35,781 bases of DNA, from contig JAFGOZ010000297.1 in the NCBI GenBank assembly GCA_016926235.1, positions 1 through 35,781 on the forward strand. Direction: 5' to 3'. Origin of the DNA: Bacteroidales bacterium. Lineage in GTDB: Bacteria > Bacteroidota > Bacteroidia > Bacteroidales > UBA10428. Under the pieces are notes generated by a model. That model was not told the DNA's origin. It searched no databases and saw only the letters and a program-made list of their open reading frames with translations. Below, one piece after another: positions 25,029 to 33,589 of this stretch; position 1 is the stretch's first letter, and every line of letters begins with the position of its first letter. The translations under genes were made by a program, and so were the position numbers.

Positions 25029-25715
25029 TCAGATGTTCGAAGGTTTAATGCCTGCCTTTTCGAACTCATGAAATATATTACGCGAGGAAATTGAGTCATC
25101 TTTGTAAATAATAAGTGTAAACTCGTAGGGCATATAATCATGCCTAAGCATCACTCTTCGACTAAGACCTTTCGCCACATTAAAGGCCCATCCAGGGTCA
25201 GTATGGAACGCTAATGGATCTTGAAAATCCACATATGTGCTCATAAAATCTACACAAACCGCAATGTTTGAAAGGCTATACATCTTTATTAAAGCCTTTT
25301 TTATGTGCTCTTCATTTGTTGTTAACTTGATTTTTGCATTGAAAACACCTGATGCAACAACAAAGTCATATTTGACATCGGCCGATGGAAAATCTGAAGA
25401 AGTAACATCCGCTTCAAAGACATTAATATCCGGATCAATCTCTTTCGCCATATTTAAAAGTCCAGGGACAATGTCTATCCCGTAATATTTTCCATGCCAC
25501 TGATTATTTATAAGAAATCGGTATAAATCTCCGAAACCGCAGCCAACATCCAATACTGAACTCTGAGGTCTAGCAATAATCAGTTCTGAAAGGACTTTAA
25601 AACGCACATCCTGCCTGCCTTCTTTCCCCCATCCAAGCGTAGCAGGTGAATATCCGAAATGATCAAGTCGTTCCTGATAACGTGTTATATATTCATTTCT
25701 ATCTATTTCATCCAA
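25029..25715 (-). CDS. Class I SAM-dependent methyltransferase (small)
   Basis: The 228-residue methyltransferase has motif I VLDVGCGFGDLY (54-65), YYGIDIVPGLLN (motif II, about 77-88), VFEADVTSSDFP near 98, YDFVVASGVFN (motif IV, about 117-127), and a C-terminal strand pattern. There is no membrane segment. It lies 20 bp downstream of the amidohydrolase and is followed by a 163-bp gap before the RraA-like gene. Substrate is unknown; as part of the 22.9-27.8 kb block it may methylate the small molecule or acyl group made there. Confidence 0.8.
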   Translation of the reverse strand: MDEIDRNEYITRYQERLDHFGYSPATLGWGKEGRQDVRFKVLSELIIARPQSSVLDVGCGFGDLYRFLINNQWHGKYYGIDIVPGLLNMAKEIDPDINVFEADVTSSDFPSADVKYDFVVASGVFNAKIKLTTNEEHIKKALIKMYSLSNIAVCVDFMSTYVDFQDPLAFHTDPGWAFNVAKGLSRRVMLRHDYMPYEFTLIIYKDDSISSRNIFHEFEKAGIKPSNI

Positions 25716-25735
25716 AAGTATCCCTCCTTGTTCAA

Positions 25736-26536
25736 TTAAAAACCTTTATTATTCAACAGGTTGGACAGATTAAGCCCAAGTATTCTTTCTTTCTTTTCTA
25801 AAGATAAGCCTTTACATAATAATTCAAAATCAGCAAGGGCCTCCCCTATAGATATTTCTGGAAAATCAGAGCCAAATACAATGCGCTTATCAAAAGTTCT
25901 AAATAGATAGGACAAATCAAGGTCGACGGAGCTCCCTTTATAACGGCCTAAGGTATATGAGATATCTAATAAAACATTTTTACAATCCCTAATAGCATCT
26001 GCAAGCCTCAAAATATCTGAACCACACGAGTGGAGAAGAACAAATTTTATTGAGGAATATTCTCCCACCAATTTATGTATTGAATCAATAGGGGGTTTGC
26101 TCATAGATGCACCATTATATCTAAAGAGAGTATCCAACCATACCAACACTGGCAACTTCTTTTGAGCAATCTCGTCAAGTATTGACAGGCACCTTGAATC
26201 CAAAACATCAAACTTATGCAGTCTTGGATGTAGCTTTAGCACAGGAAATCTGCCTTCACACAGTAAGCCTCTCGCATAAGCCGCTGCCTCATTTGGATTA
26301 GAAAATTCTGTTGGGTTTATCGACGCCCCTGGGATTAGTTTGTCTTTATATTTTTTACAAATATCCTCAACAAAACTGTTTTCAATATATCCGGCTAAGG
26401 CAACGACAACAGCACGATCTACTTCATATATATCCATTTCTCTAAGTAGACGGGTTATGCTTGCATCAAAAGATGTTGTAAACCAATGGCCATCCATTGT
26501 TACATGAGTTAAAGAATCAATAGTCACGGCTGTCAT
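25736..26536 (-). CDS. TIM-barrel metal-dependent hydrolase (amidohydrolase 2 type)
   Basis: The 266-residue protein follows the Amidohydro_2 layout: an N-terminal IDSLTHV (residues 6-12) in place of DxHxH, KLHPRLH (101-107), LLHSCG (167-172) and VFGSDFP (220-226). His103, His169 and Asp224 match metal-ligand positions. The N-terminal motif keeps Asp7 and His11 but has Leu9 where the first His normally sits, so metal binding may be altered. Members are hydrolases or decarboxylases of small acids. The gene lies between an aminotransferase (40 bp) and a methyltransferase (20 bp). A role in generating an acyl or amino-acid substituent is inference. Confidence 0.82.
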   Translation of the reverse strand: MTAVTIDSLTHVTMDGHWFTTSFDASITRLLREMDIYEVDRAVVVALAGYIENSFVEDICKKYKDKLIPGASINPTEFSNPNEAAAYARGLLCEGRFPVLKLHPRLHKFDVLDSRCLSILDEIAQKKLPVLVWLDTLFRYNGASMSKPPIDSIHKLVGEYSSIKFVLLHSCGSDILRLADAIRDCKNVLLDISYTLGRYKGSSVDLDLSYLFRTFDKRIVFGSDFPEISIGEALADFELLCKGLSLEKKERILGLNLSNLLNNKGF

Positions 26537-26576
26537 CTGCTAATTTCATAAAGGTATAACATTTATTATCATCCTT

Positions 26577-27755
26577 TCAGAATTGCTTTGCCCAATTAAG
26601 TAAGCCACTCACCCCCTTTTTAATACTGACATCTGAAGCAGCCAGTGTCATTCTGAGGTATCCTTCACCGCAATTTCCATAAGCAGAACCAGGTGCCATA
26701 GCTATCAGGGATTCGTTCAGCAGGCGTTCTGCAACTTCCACTGAAGGCATCCTCAGATTCCCTACGTCAATGAAAAGATAGAAGGCACCCTTTGGCGTGA
26801 ATGCATGAATATAGGGTTCCCCTTGTCTGAGGATTTCCATTGCATGATCCCTTCTTACCGCATACTGCGCCATCATTTTCTTAATTATTGATTTTATAGA
26901 AGGCTCTGTAAGTGCACATAATGCCGCTTTCTGTACAAAACCGGGAACATTAGTAATAGTGTTTTGACTAGCTTTAAGAGCAATGGAAATTATTTCACCC
27001 GGGGCGGCCAAATATCCAATGCGCCAGCCAGTCATTGCATAGGATTTAGAGAAACTATTGATTATAATCAATTTGTTATATTGAATTTTAAACTGGGCAA
27101 TACTGGCATGTTCAATCCCGTCATAAAGAATGTACTCATAAACCTCATCACTTATTATATACAGATCATTTCTTTTTGCACATTCAACAACCTGTTGAAG
27201 ATATTCGAAAGATGCTACCGAGCCAGTGGGATTATTGGGTGAATTCAATACGATGGCTATTGTTCTAGGGCTTATATTTCTTTCTATTTCTTGAATGGTA
27301 GGCCAGAATCCATTCTCAATGCTGGATTCAATCCGCTTTGGAATCCCCCTCATCATTGACACAATATTAACATGGGTCATCCAGTCCGGATCAGGGATTA
27401 AAATCTCATCACCAGGATTTGTTATAGCCATTAGTGCACAATAATATGCATGTGCGCCTCCATTTGTCACCAATATTTCTGTGGTGGGATCATAGACACC
27501 GCCATTTTCCAGCTTTATTTTCTGAGCAATAGCCTCGCGAAGCTCTAACAGACCTCGACTATCAGCATAATGGGTCATTCCCTCCTTCATAGCACAGGAA
27601 CCAGCCTCAATGATAATATGTGGCGTATCGAAATCCGGATCTCCCGTTTGAAGGGCTATAATTTCTTTGCCTTCACGCTTTAGAACACGTACACGGTCTG
27701 CTATTGCTAACGTCGCAGCGGGGGGTATGAAAAATAAGTGCTTATTGATATTCAT
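26577..27755 (-). CDS. Class I/II PLP-dependent aminotransferase (aspartate aminotransferase-like)
   Basis: The 392-residue fold-type I aminotransferase has LQTGDPDFDTP (35-45), THYADSRGLLELREAI (61-76), NNPTG (174-178), ISDEVYEYILYDG (201-213) and the PLP lysine Lys237 in NSFSKSYAMTGWRIGY, plus YLRMTLA near the C-terminus with the substrate-binding Arg. Such enzymes interconvert amino acids and 2-oxo acids. A free amino-acid aminotransferase is unusual inside a polysaccharide operon, where sugar aminotransferases are DegT-type, and suggests synthesis of an amino or oxo acid precursor for a decoration. It begins 4 bp after the stop of the DegT gene. Confidence 0.88.
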   Translation of the reverse strand: MNINKHLFFIPPAATLAIADRVRVLKREGKEIIALQTGDPDFDTPHIIIEAGSCAMKEGMTHYADSRGLLELREAIAQKIKLENGGVYDPTTEILVTNGGAHAYYCALMAITNPGDEILIPDPDWMTHVNIVSMMRGIPKRIESSIENGFWPTIQEIERNISPRTIAIVLNSPNNPTGSVASFEYLQQVVECAKRNDLYIISDEVYEYILYDGIEHASIAQFKIQYNKLIIINSFSKSYAMTGWRIGYLAAPGEIISIALKASQNTITNVPGFVQKAALCALTEPSIKSIIKKMMAQYAVRRDHAMEILRQGEPYIHAFTPKGAFYLFIDVGNLRMPSVEVAERLLNESLIAMAPGSAYGNCGEGYLRMTLAASDVSIKKGVSGLLNWAKQF

Positions 27756-27759
27756 TGAT

Positions 27760-28842
27760 TTATTTAATGCACTTTTCTACACTTTGAATAACCTTGTGAA
27801 CATCAAGGTCCTCATAACAAGGCAACGTGATAGTATCCGCCTCCAAGATCAAGGCATTACGACAGACATTGCCATACCTTCTGCGATAATAGGCTGTTCC
27901 ACTTAAACAGTAAGTTCCCAGTGTCGACTCCACATCCTGATCTTTTAGATTTTTAATCAATCTATCTCGATCAATTTCTTTCGGCACTTTAAATACTAAA
28001 GACTGCACGTTATGAATTACATCTTCAGAGAGCTGCTGAGGAGTAAATCCCATCGTTACCAGATCCCTCTTGTAGACATCTCGGATTAGGTTACGACCCC
28101 GAATAATATTGTCAAGTTTCTTTAATTGTCTGATTCCCATTATCGCCTGTAGTTCAGGCAGTCTGAAATTATATCCATAATCCACGAAATTAAACTGGCC
28201 GTTTTCTGTAATAGCCCCATGGGCCAGCTTTATTGCCAATTTTTCTGCCCATTCATCACTATTGGTTGTTATTGCCCCTCCTTCACCGGTAGTCAATAAC
28301 TTGCGAGGATGGAAGCTGAAACATGTCAAATCGCTGATGTTGCCGCAACGGACACAATGTTCACTGCTGCCAATGGCGCATGCAGCGTCCTCAATTAGTG
28401 GGATTTTCATATCCTGACAGATTGCTTTTATTTCATGGATACCGGAAGGATTTCCCAGTGCATCAACAAAAATAACAGCTTTCGTTCTTGATGTGATTTT
28501 TTGCTCCAGTTCTTCCGGCAACATATTAAACGTATCCAAACTGACATCCGCGAACACAGGCTTACCGCCTACATCCTCAACTATGTTTGCAGTTGCCGGA
28601 AAAGAAAAATCTGAAACAATCACCTCATCTCCGGGTCCAATTTCTAAAAGCCTCATGCACATCCATAAAGCCGTTGTAGCGGATGTCGCCAGGAATGCAT
28701 ATTTTGCACCTGTATAAGTTTTTATTTGATCAGTCAGGGCAGCAACATATTTTCCACGGGTGAAAGACCCGCTTTCAAATATTTCACGAAATTCAGTTTC
28801 AACCTCTTCGAAAGAGATGTAAGGTTTAATAAGCTTTATCAT
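27760..28842 (-). CDS. DegT/DnrJ/EryC1/StrS sugar aminotransferase (LegC/perosamine-synthetase-like)
   Basis: The 360-residue PLP enzyme contains LIKPYISFEEV, LATSATTALWMCM near 50-63, GPGDEVIVSDFSFPATAN (69-86), Asp152 in EDAACAIGSS and the PLP lysine Lys181 in FHPRKLLTTGEGG. The downstream NFRLPELQAIMG loop is typical. Coupling to the 4,6-dehydratase-like SDR (ATGA overlap at 28839-28842) suggests that it aminates C4 of the 4-keto-6-deoxy product, giving a 4-amino-4,6-dideoxy nucleotide sugar such as a bacillosamine-, viosamine- or perosamine-type sugar. Which is not decided by sequence. Confidence 0.87.
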   Translation of the reverse strand: MIKLIKPYISFEEVETEFREIFESGSFTRGKYVAALTDQIKTYTGAKYAFLATSATTALWMCMRLLEIGPGDEVIVSDFSFPATANIVEDVGGKPVFADVSLDTFNMLPEELEQKITSRTKAVIFVDALGNPSGIHEIKAICQDMKIPLIEDAACAIGSSEHCVRCGNISDLTCFSFHPRKLLTTGEGGAITTNSDEWAEKLAIKLAHGAITENGQFNFVDYGYNFRLPELQAIMGIRQLKKLDNIIRGRNLIRDVYKRDLVTMGFTPQQLSEDVIHNVQSLVFKVPKEIDRDRLIKNLKDQDVESTLGTYCLSGTAYYRRRYGNVCRNALILEADTITLPCYEDLDVHKVIQSVEKCIK

Positions 28843-29807
28843 ATTGTTACTCCAATGTTTTCCCTATACCATTCAAGTGTTTTCTTCAACCCAATATCAA
28901 ACGGAGTCAGACTGTACTCTATCATAGATTTTATTTTTTTATTGCTGGCATTATGGCATTGCACATCTGATTTTCTAACTTCTTTAAATAGTATTTCACC
29001 ATTATATGCCATTGATTCAGCAACCTTTTTTACAACATTTTTAATAGCAATCTGACCATCTGTAGATATATTAATACTTTCACCGGCAGACATCCTGTTG
29101 AACAATTTGATTATTGCATCCACGGTATCAAATACATAAATAAAATCACGGGACTGATTTCCCGTACCATGAATTTCAGGTGTCATTCCATTAAGTATTC
29201 GCCAGGCGGTTATTGGAATAACTCCTGCAAGATATCCTTTATAATTTTGACGCGGGCCATAATTGTTAAAAGGCCTTACAATAAATGCATCAAGATCAAA
29301 CATCTTAACATAACTTTGTAACGCAATATCCGCGGCTGCTTTTCCTGCCGCATAAGTTGTCGTTGGATTAATAGGATGATTTTCATCCATTGGTTCATAC
29401 ACCGCGGTGCCATAAACTTCCGAAGTCGAGAAATGGCAGAGAGTTTTAAAAGCCTTCTTACGCTGCATTTCCAATAAATTTAAAATGACTTTTATATTGG
29501 TTTCATATGCATTTACGGGATTAACAAATGAATAATTAAGAGCCTTGGTAGCTGCATTAAACACTATATCTATAGAGTGTTGTTCAAAGATGTAATTGAG
29601 GGAGGAAGTAAACTCAGCATCATCTTTATGTAGGATAGCCCCATTCTTTATTGCATCAGTTAAGTTTTCCTCATTACCAAGGAACATGTTGTCGATAACG
29701 ATCACTTGCTTAGCACCTTCCAAGAGTAACCTATCAACCAGATGGCTGCCGATAAATCCAGCTCCACCTGTTACCAATATAGCACTTCCAGAAATAGTTT
29801 GTCTCAT
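28839..29807 (-). CDS. LegB-like NAD-dependent nucleotide-sugar 4,6-dehydratase (extended SDR)
   Basis: The 322-residue SDR has the dinucleotide motif TGGAGFIGSH (13-22), the catalytic triad in STSEVYGTA (127-135) and YAAGK (152-156, Tyr152 and Lys156), and the substrate-binding RPFNNYGPRQ and GTGNQSRDFIYVFDT segments. The STSEVYG form, with Ser where RmlB has Asp, occurs in LegB and related UDP-GlcNAc 4,6-dehydratases. The partner DegT aminotransferase overlaps its 3' end. The pair should generate a UDP-4-amino-4,6-dideoxyhexose. It could instead be a C4-epimerase, but the DegT neighbour favours dehydratase. Confidence 0.82.
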   Translation of the reverse strand: MRQTISGSAILVTGGAGFIGSHLVDRLLLEGAKQVIVIDNMFLGNEENLTDAIKNGAILHKDDAEFTSSLNYIFEQHSIDIVFNAATKALNYSFVNPVNAYETNIKVILNLLEMQRKKAFKTLCHFSTSEVYGTAVYEPMDENHPINPTTTYAAGKAAADIALQSYVKMFDLDAFIVRPFNNYGPRQNYKGYLAGVIPITAWRILNGMTPEIHGTGNQSRDFIYVFDTVDAIIKLFNRMSAGESINISTDGQIAIKNVVKKVAESMAYNGEILFKEVRKSDVQCHNASNKKIKSMIEYSLTPFDIGLKKTLEWYRENIGVTI

Positions 29808-29836
29808 TTCCTACACCTTAGTAATATTTCCAATTT

Positions 29837-30808
29837 TCATATTTTATTGTTAGTTATCTGATAAACCAGTTTCAAAGTTGCTAACCCATCATAACCATTG
29901 ATCAAAGGTTTGCTTCCAGTTCTAACAGCATTGATAAAAGATTCCAACTCACTTCTCAACGGTTCGCGTTTGTTTATCTGAAACTTTATCATATGCCCGG
30001 CGTCAACTGTAAAATCCCAGACAGAACCTTCGAGTGGCTTACGTGATGCAGGATTTTCATGAAAAAATAATTCCTGACTCAGGTAATTGACGACAAACAT
30101 GCCTTTTTCTCCAGTAATAGTCAACTCTCTAACGGTTGTAGGTGTAATCCAGTTAACATCAAGTATTCCCAGTATGCCGTTTTGAAAACGCAACAAACCA
30201 AAAACAATATCTTCATGCTCTGATTGCATTACCTTTGATATTTCAGCGCTTACATGAACAACTTCATTACCTGTTAGATACCGCATCATATCAAGCTCAT
30301 GGGTAGCTAAATCTTTGGCAACTCCTACATCATTTATCCTTCTCGGATAGGGGGATAGACGTCGAGTATGAATCATAAAAACCTGCCCTAACTCCCCTGC
30401 ATCTATTCGCCTTTTCAGTTCGATAACAGCTGGATTGAAACGTTCAATGTGTCCAACAGCAACGATTATATTATACTGCTCGGCGATACTGATAATTTCT
30501 TCAGCCTCTTCAATACTGTCAGCAATTGGTTTTTCAATAAGTACATGAATACCGCGCTTTATGGCATCAATGGCAACTATTTTGTGAAATGTTGTCGGGA
30601 CTGCAATAACAACAGCATCTGGAGCAGCCGCTTCGAAAAGTTTAATATGATCGTCATAAACCGGAATTCCATATTTATCTGCTACTATATGTGCGTTGTT
30701 TATATTTTTATCCGCAATACCCACTATGTGTATATCTGAAATATCCATCAAGACTCGGGCGTGATTTCGGCCCATACTTCCAACTCCCACAACGGCTATT
30801 TTTAACAT
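29837..30808 (-). CDS. Gfo/Idh/MocA-family sugar dehydrogenase (WbpB/WlbA-like), cassette 2
   Basis: The 323-residue oxidoreductase has the Rossmann motif VGVGSMGRNH (7-16), EKP at 92-94, GHIERFNPAV at 119-128 and His170 in LATHELDMMRYL. The FNPAV and HELD elements match WlbA/WbpB enzymes that oxidise C3 of UDP-GlcNAcA. It overlaps the aminotransferase by 7 bp and is followed after 29 bp by the LegB-like SDR. It is clearly diverged from the cassette 1 dehydrogenase at 13081-14064, so the two probably act on different sugars or serve different steps. Confidence 0.88.
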   Translation of the reverse strand: MLKIAVVGVGSMGRNHARVLMDISDIHIVGIADKNINNAHIVADKYGIPVYDDHIKLFEAAAPDAVVIAVPTTFHKIVAIDAIKRGIHVLIEKPIADSIEEAEEIISIAEQYNIIVAVGHIERFNPAVIELKRRIDAGELGQVFMIHTRRLSPYPRRINDVGVAKDLATHELDMMRYLTGNEVVHVSAEISKVMQSEHEDIVFGLLRFQNGILGILDVNWITPTTVRELTITGEKGMFVVNYLSQELFFHENPASRKPLEGSVWDFTVDAGHMIKFQINKREPLRSELESFINAVRTGSKPLINGYDGLATLKLVYQITNNKI

Positions 30809-31875
30809 ATCCGATTTACCTCTTGCGCAATTTTATTAAGTTCAGCGTCTTTCAGTTGCGGATGAACTGGAAGAGATATGACTTCTTTTGCTAATTTTTC
30901 AGCGACCGGACAACTTATTTTACCCACACTATCTTTTATGTGCTTCTGTTGATGTAAAGGAATAGGATAAAAAACACCTGTTCCAATACCAGCTTCATTT
31001 AACTCCCTAACAGCAAGATCTCTGTCTCTCCCATCTTTTATTCTTATTGTGTACTGATGCCATACATGAATACAGCTGTCTTGAACTGTCGGTCTTATCA
31101 CTGTTGACAGATGACTTGAAAGATAGGCAGCATTTTGTTGTCTTTTCTTTGTAAAAAAAGCTAAACGTTCAATTTGACTCAAACCAATCGCAGCATTTAT
31201 GTCAGTCATACGAAAATTGTAGCCAAGAAAATCATGGTGATATCTAATTTGCATGCCATGATTTCTTAACATTCTGCATTTTTCAGCAATTTCCTGGTTA
31301 TTAGTTGTGATAATACCGCCTTCACCTGCTGCAATGTTTTTGGTTGCATAAAGGCTAAAGGCCCCGGTACCATAACTACCTGCATATTTTCCTCGATATG
31401 TTGCGCCAACTGCCTGGCAGGCATCTTCGATAATAGCTAATCTGTATTTGTCAGCTAATTCTTGAATTTTATCCATATTACACATCTGTCCGTACAGATG
31501 TACCGGCACTATTGCTTTTGTCTTATCATTAATTTTTTCTTCAATTAGATTTGCATTGATATTAAATGAATCTTCATCAATATCAATAAAAACAGGTTTA
31601 GCGCCTACGAATAATATCGAATTGACTGTTGCGATAAAACTAAAAGGTGTTGTAATAACTTCATCACCAGGGCCAATATTATTGGCCAACATTGCCAGGT
31701 GGAGAGCTGTTGTTCCAGAAGTCGTTGCAACAGCAAATTGCACATCGCACAGCTCAGCAAATTTTTTTTCAATTTTTTCGGTTTGGGGTCCTTGAACAAT
31801 GAGCCCTGAGTCCAAGACATCTAATACCGCTTTCTTTTCTTCTTCCCCAATATATGGTTTTGATATGGGTATCAT
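30802..31875 (-). CDS. DegT/DnrJ/EryC1/StrS aminotransferase (WbpE/WlbC-like), cassette 2
   Basis: This PLP sugar aminotransferase starts MIPISKPYIGEEE and has TTSGTTALHL (51-60), Asp151 in EDACQAVGA, and the PLP lysine Lys179 in LYATKNIAAGEGG. The N-terminus and ATKNI core are typical of WbpE/WlbC, which aminate the 3-keto group of UDP-GlcNAcA. I chose ATG at 31873-31875 because a strong GAGGAG lies 7 nt upstream. An in-frame TTG at 31888-31890 would add five residues but overlaps that ribosome site. The preceding acetyltransferase stop is 16 bp upstream, and the 3' end overlaps the dehydrogenase. Confidence 0.9.
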   Translation of the reverse strand: MIPISKPYIGEEEKKAVLDVLDSGLIVQGPQTEKIEKKFAELCDVQFAVATTSGTTALHLAMLANNIGPGDEVITTPFSFIATVNSILFVGAKPVFIDIDEDSFNINANLIEEKINDKTKAIVPVHLYGQMCNMDKIQELADKYRLAIIEDACQAVGATYRGKYAGSYGTGAFSLYATKNIAAGEGGIITTNNQEIAEKCRMLRNHGMQIRYHHDFLGYNFRMTDINAAIGLSQIERLAFFTKKRQQNAAYLSSHLSTVIRPTVQDSCIHVWHQYTIRIKDGRDRDLAVRELNEAGIGTGVFYPIPLHQQKHIKDSVGKISCPVAEKLAKEVISLPVHPQLKDAELNKIAQEVNRIC

Positions 31876-31891
31876 AAAAATTCTCCTCAAT

Positions 31892-32467
31892 CTACTCCGA
31901 ATATTCTAAAGCTCCGAAACTTAATTTTGCCCCACAGATAGGACACTCAAATCGTGCTTTTTCTTCAAATAAATTAACCTGCTTCATCGGATGTCCTTTT
32001 TTGCATACAAAACCTGCTAATCTTGCAGGATTACCCCTCATTAACGCATATGGTGGCACATCATTTGCTACAAGGGTCCCAGCTGCAATCATGGCAAAAG
32101 GTGCCACCACAACTCCACATACTATTGTAGCATTTGCACCGATTGAACAACCAAATCTCAATTTTGTAGAAACTATCTTCCAATCTCGAATTGTTGCACG
32201 TGGATACATATCATTGGTAAATGTTGCGTTTGGGCCAATGAAGGCTTCATCTTCTATTTCAACACCTGCATAAATAGATACCCCATTTTGTATTTTTACT
32301 TTATTACCAATTCTGACGCCTTCGTCTATATAAACACTTTTTCCAATAATACAGTTTTTTCCAATTATTGCATTTTCTCTAATTTGGACATTATTCCAAA
32401 TTAATGATCCATCTCCTATTTCTGCACTTGAATGAACTTCTGCTGATGGGTGAATATAAATGGCCAT
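31892..32467 (-). CDS. Hexapeptide-repeat N-acetyltransferase (WbpD/WlbB-like) with C-terminal zinc-ribbon-like tail, cassette 2
   Basis: The 191-residue protein has many left-handed beta-helix hexapeptide turns (IGDGSLIWNN, IIGKNCIIGKSVYID, AFIGPNATFTNDMYPRA, IGANATIVCG). The TNDMYPRA loop is a WbpD/WlbB signature for acetylating the 3-amine of UDP-GlcNAc3NA. After about residue 155 a Cys-rich tail follows (VCKKGHP, then ECPICGAKL), resembling a zinc ribbon, present in some WbpD relatives. A strong GGAGGG ribosome site lies 5 nt before the ATG. It is the first gene after the transposon-remnant region and probably the first gene of the main operon; its promoter should lie in 32468-32670, though I cannot pick one box set with confidence. 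Confidence 0.9.
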   Translation of the reverse strand: MAIYIHPSAEVHSSAEIGDGSLIWNNVQIRENAIIGKNCIIGKSVYIDEGVRIGNKVKIQNGVSIYAGVEIEDEAFIGPNATFTNDMYPRATIRDWKIVSTKLRFGCSIGANATIVCGVVVAPFAMIAAGTLVANDVPPYALMRGNPARLAGFVCKKGHPMKQVNLFEEKARFECPICGAKLSFGALEYSE

Positions 32468-32670
32468 TTGCCCTCCATAACTATGATATTTAAAATTTCC
32501 TTAAAATTTAATAACTGAATTTTCCATGAGAAAAAATAAAATATAGACCCTATCTTGGAACCACTGTTATTATGTAAATTACAACGACAATCATAAATAT
32601 AGGAGATGCCCAGATAGCAGAATCTAATTAATCAAATTTTTATAAGACCCTCAATAATTAACGAACCGGG

Positions 32671-32950
32671 TCACCTTACGTGGCGCTTCTCCTGGGGATA
32701 TATGTACCCCTCTTGCAGTATATTCAGTCGTTTCAAGTGTGCAAGATAAAATGAATCCCACTTACCGCCTGTATGCTTCAATCCAGCATACTGTTGTATA
32801 GCGCTAGGATTGGCCAGATTTAGACGTTTTCCATTAATTCGTCCACGAGCCAATAAGTGTATGTTGACGTGACAACCACACGTACAAGGCTTTTTTCAAA
32901 GGGTTCAAGTGCATCCAGAACATAATTCAAATGCTTCAATATGATACATA
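32671..32950 (-). pseudogene. IS110-like transposase N-terminal remnant, frameshifted
   Basis: Two minus-strand frames combine into an IS110-type DEDD transposase segment. The upstream frame (about 32840-32950) reads HLNYVLDALEPFEKSLVRVV then TSTYTYWLVDELMEN. The downstream frame (32671-32838) reads GKRLNLANPSAIQQYAGLKH, then AHLKRLNILQEGYIYPQEKR before a stop. The family form is VVESTYNWYWLVDGL...LANP.A.Q.Y.GLK...D..WLAHLLRLGIL..GYIYP. A frameshift near 32838 and the loss of the C-terminal Ser-domain show it is dead. The catalytic Asp/Glu positions are also altered (TSTY for ESTY, GGKWDS for TDDRxDA). Confidence 0.65.
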
Positions 32951-33324
32951 GAGTGAACAAGTTAGCCCATTTTGTGGGATTTTAGCCTCGTTTAAATTTG
33001 TGGAAATTATAAATCTATAATCATGCCAATCTGTCAAGGGTATCTCTCGCAGCTCAGGTACAGGATCATCAAGACATCTTGGGCTTCGTTTACATCGCTG
33101 CTGAGATGGCACAGGTAAATCAAATAAACCACAATGTTCTAATGTTCTCAGGTCATTCACGCACCCGGTCTGCTACTTTCTTCCCTATCGATTTAAAAAA
33201 CCATACTGTTCAAATAGCTTTTCTGCTAGCTTGGTTATTTTCATATTGTCGTTGGCACCAAGCAATTTTTTAAATATTCTATGCCTTCCGGTTGCGAAAG
33301 TGTACGCTTAATTTGATTTTCCAT
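32936..33324 (-). pseudogene. Frameshifted remnant, possibly DUF4338-type transposon-associated protein
   Basis: A minus-strand ATG at 33322-33324 opens MENQIKRTLSQPEGIEYL then breaks. A second frame reads KITKLAEKLFEQYGFLN, and a third (33160-32936) reads LRTLEHCGLFDLPVPSQQ and RCLDDPVPELREIPLTDWHD. The order (N-terminal helix, LAE.L...YGF, then RTLE..GLF.LP.P) resembles the N-terminus of DUF4338/DruA-like transposon-associated proteins. At least two frameshifts separate the pieces. The identification is from pattern memory and tentative. The rest, up to about 33590, shows no recognisable gene. Confidence 0.35.
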
Positions 33325-33589
33325 GTTACAGATATACAGCAAAAAATATTAAAAGTCCCGCATTATCGATGGGTAAAAGGCACTCCTAGCCCATCTTAAT
33401 AATGTAGCCTTATCCTCTTTGTTCGATAAGTGGTTTTCTTATCATAATGCTGAAAGCATATATTATACAGAATACTTTGCATTCAAAAATCTGGCTTTTA
33501 TATTTTTTTTAAGATCATATAGTTGATGATAAAAATTTATCGAGAAAAGAGGATAAACTCAAAGCACTCTATTAAACATTTAATAGAAT

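Noticed and set aside
31605..31820. Minus-strand 71-codon frame inside the cassette 2 aminotransferase
   Set aside because: It is an out-of-frame shadow of a gene with intact catalytic motifs.
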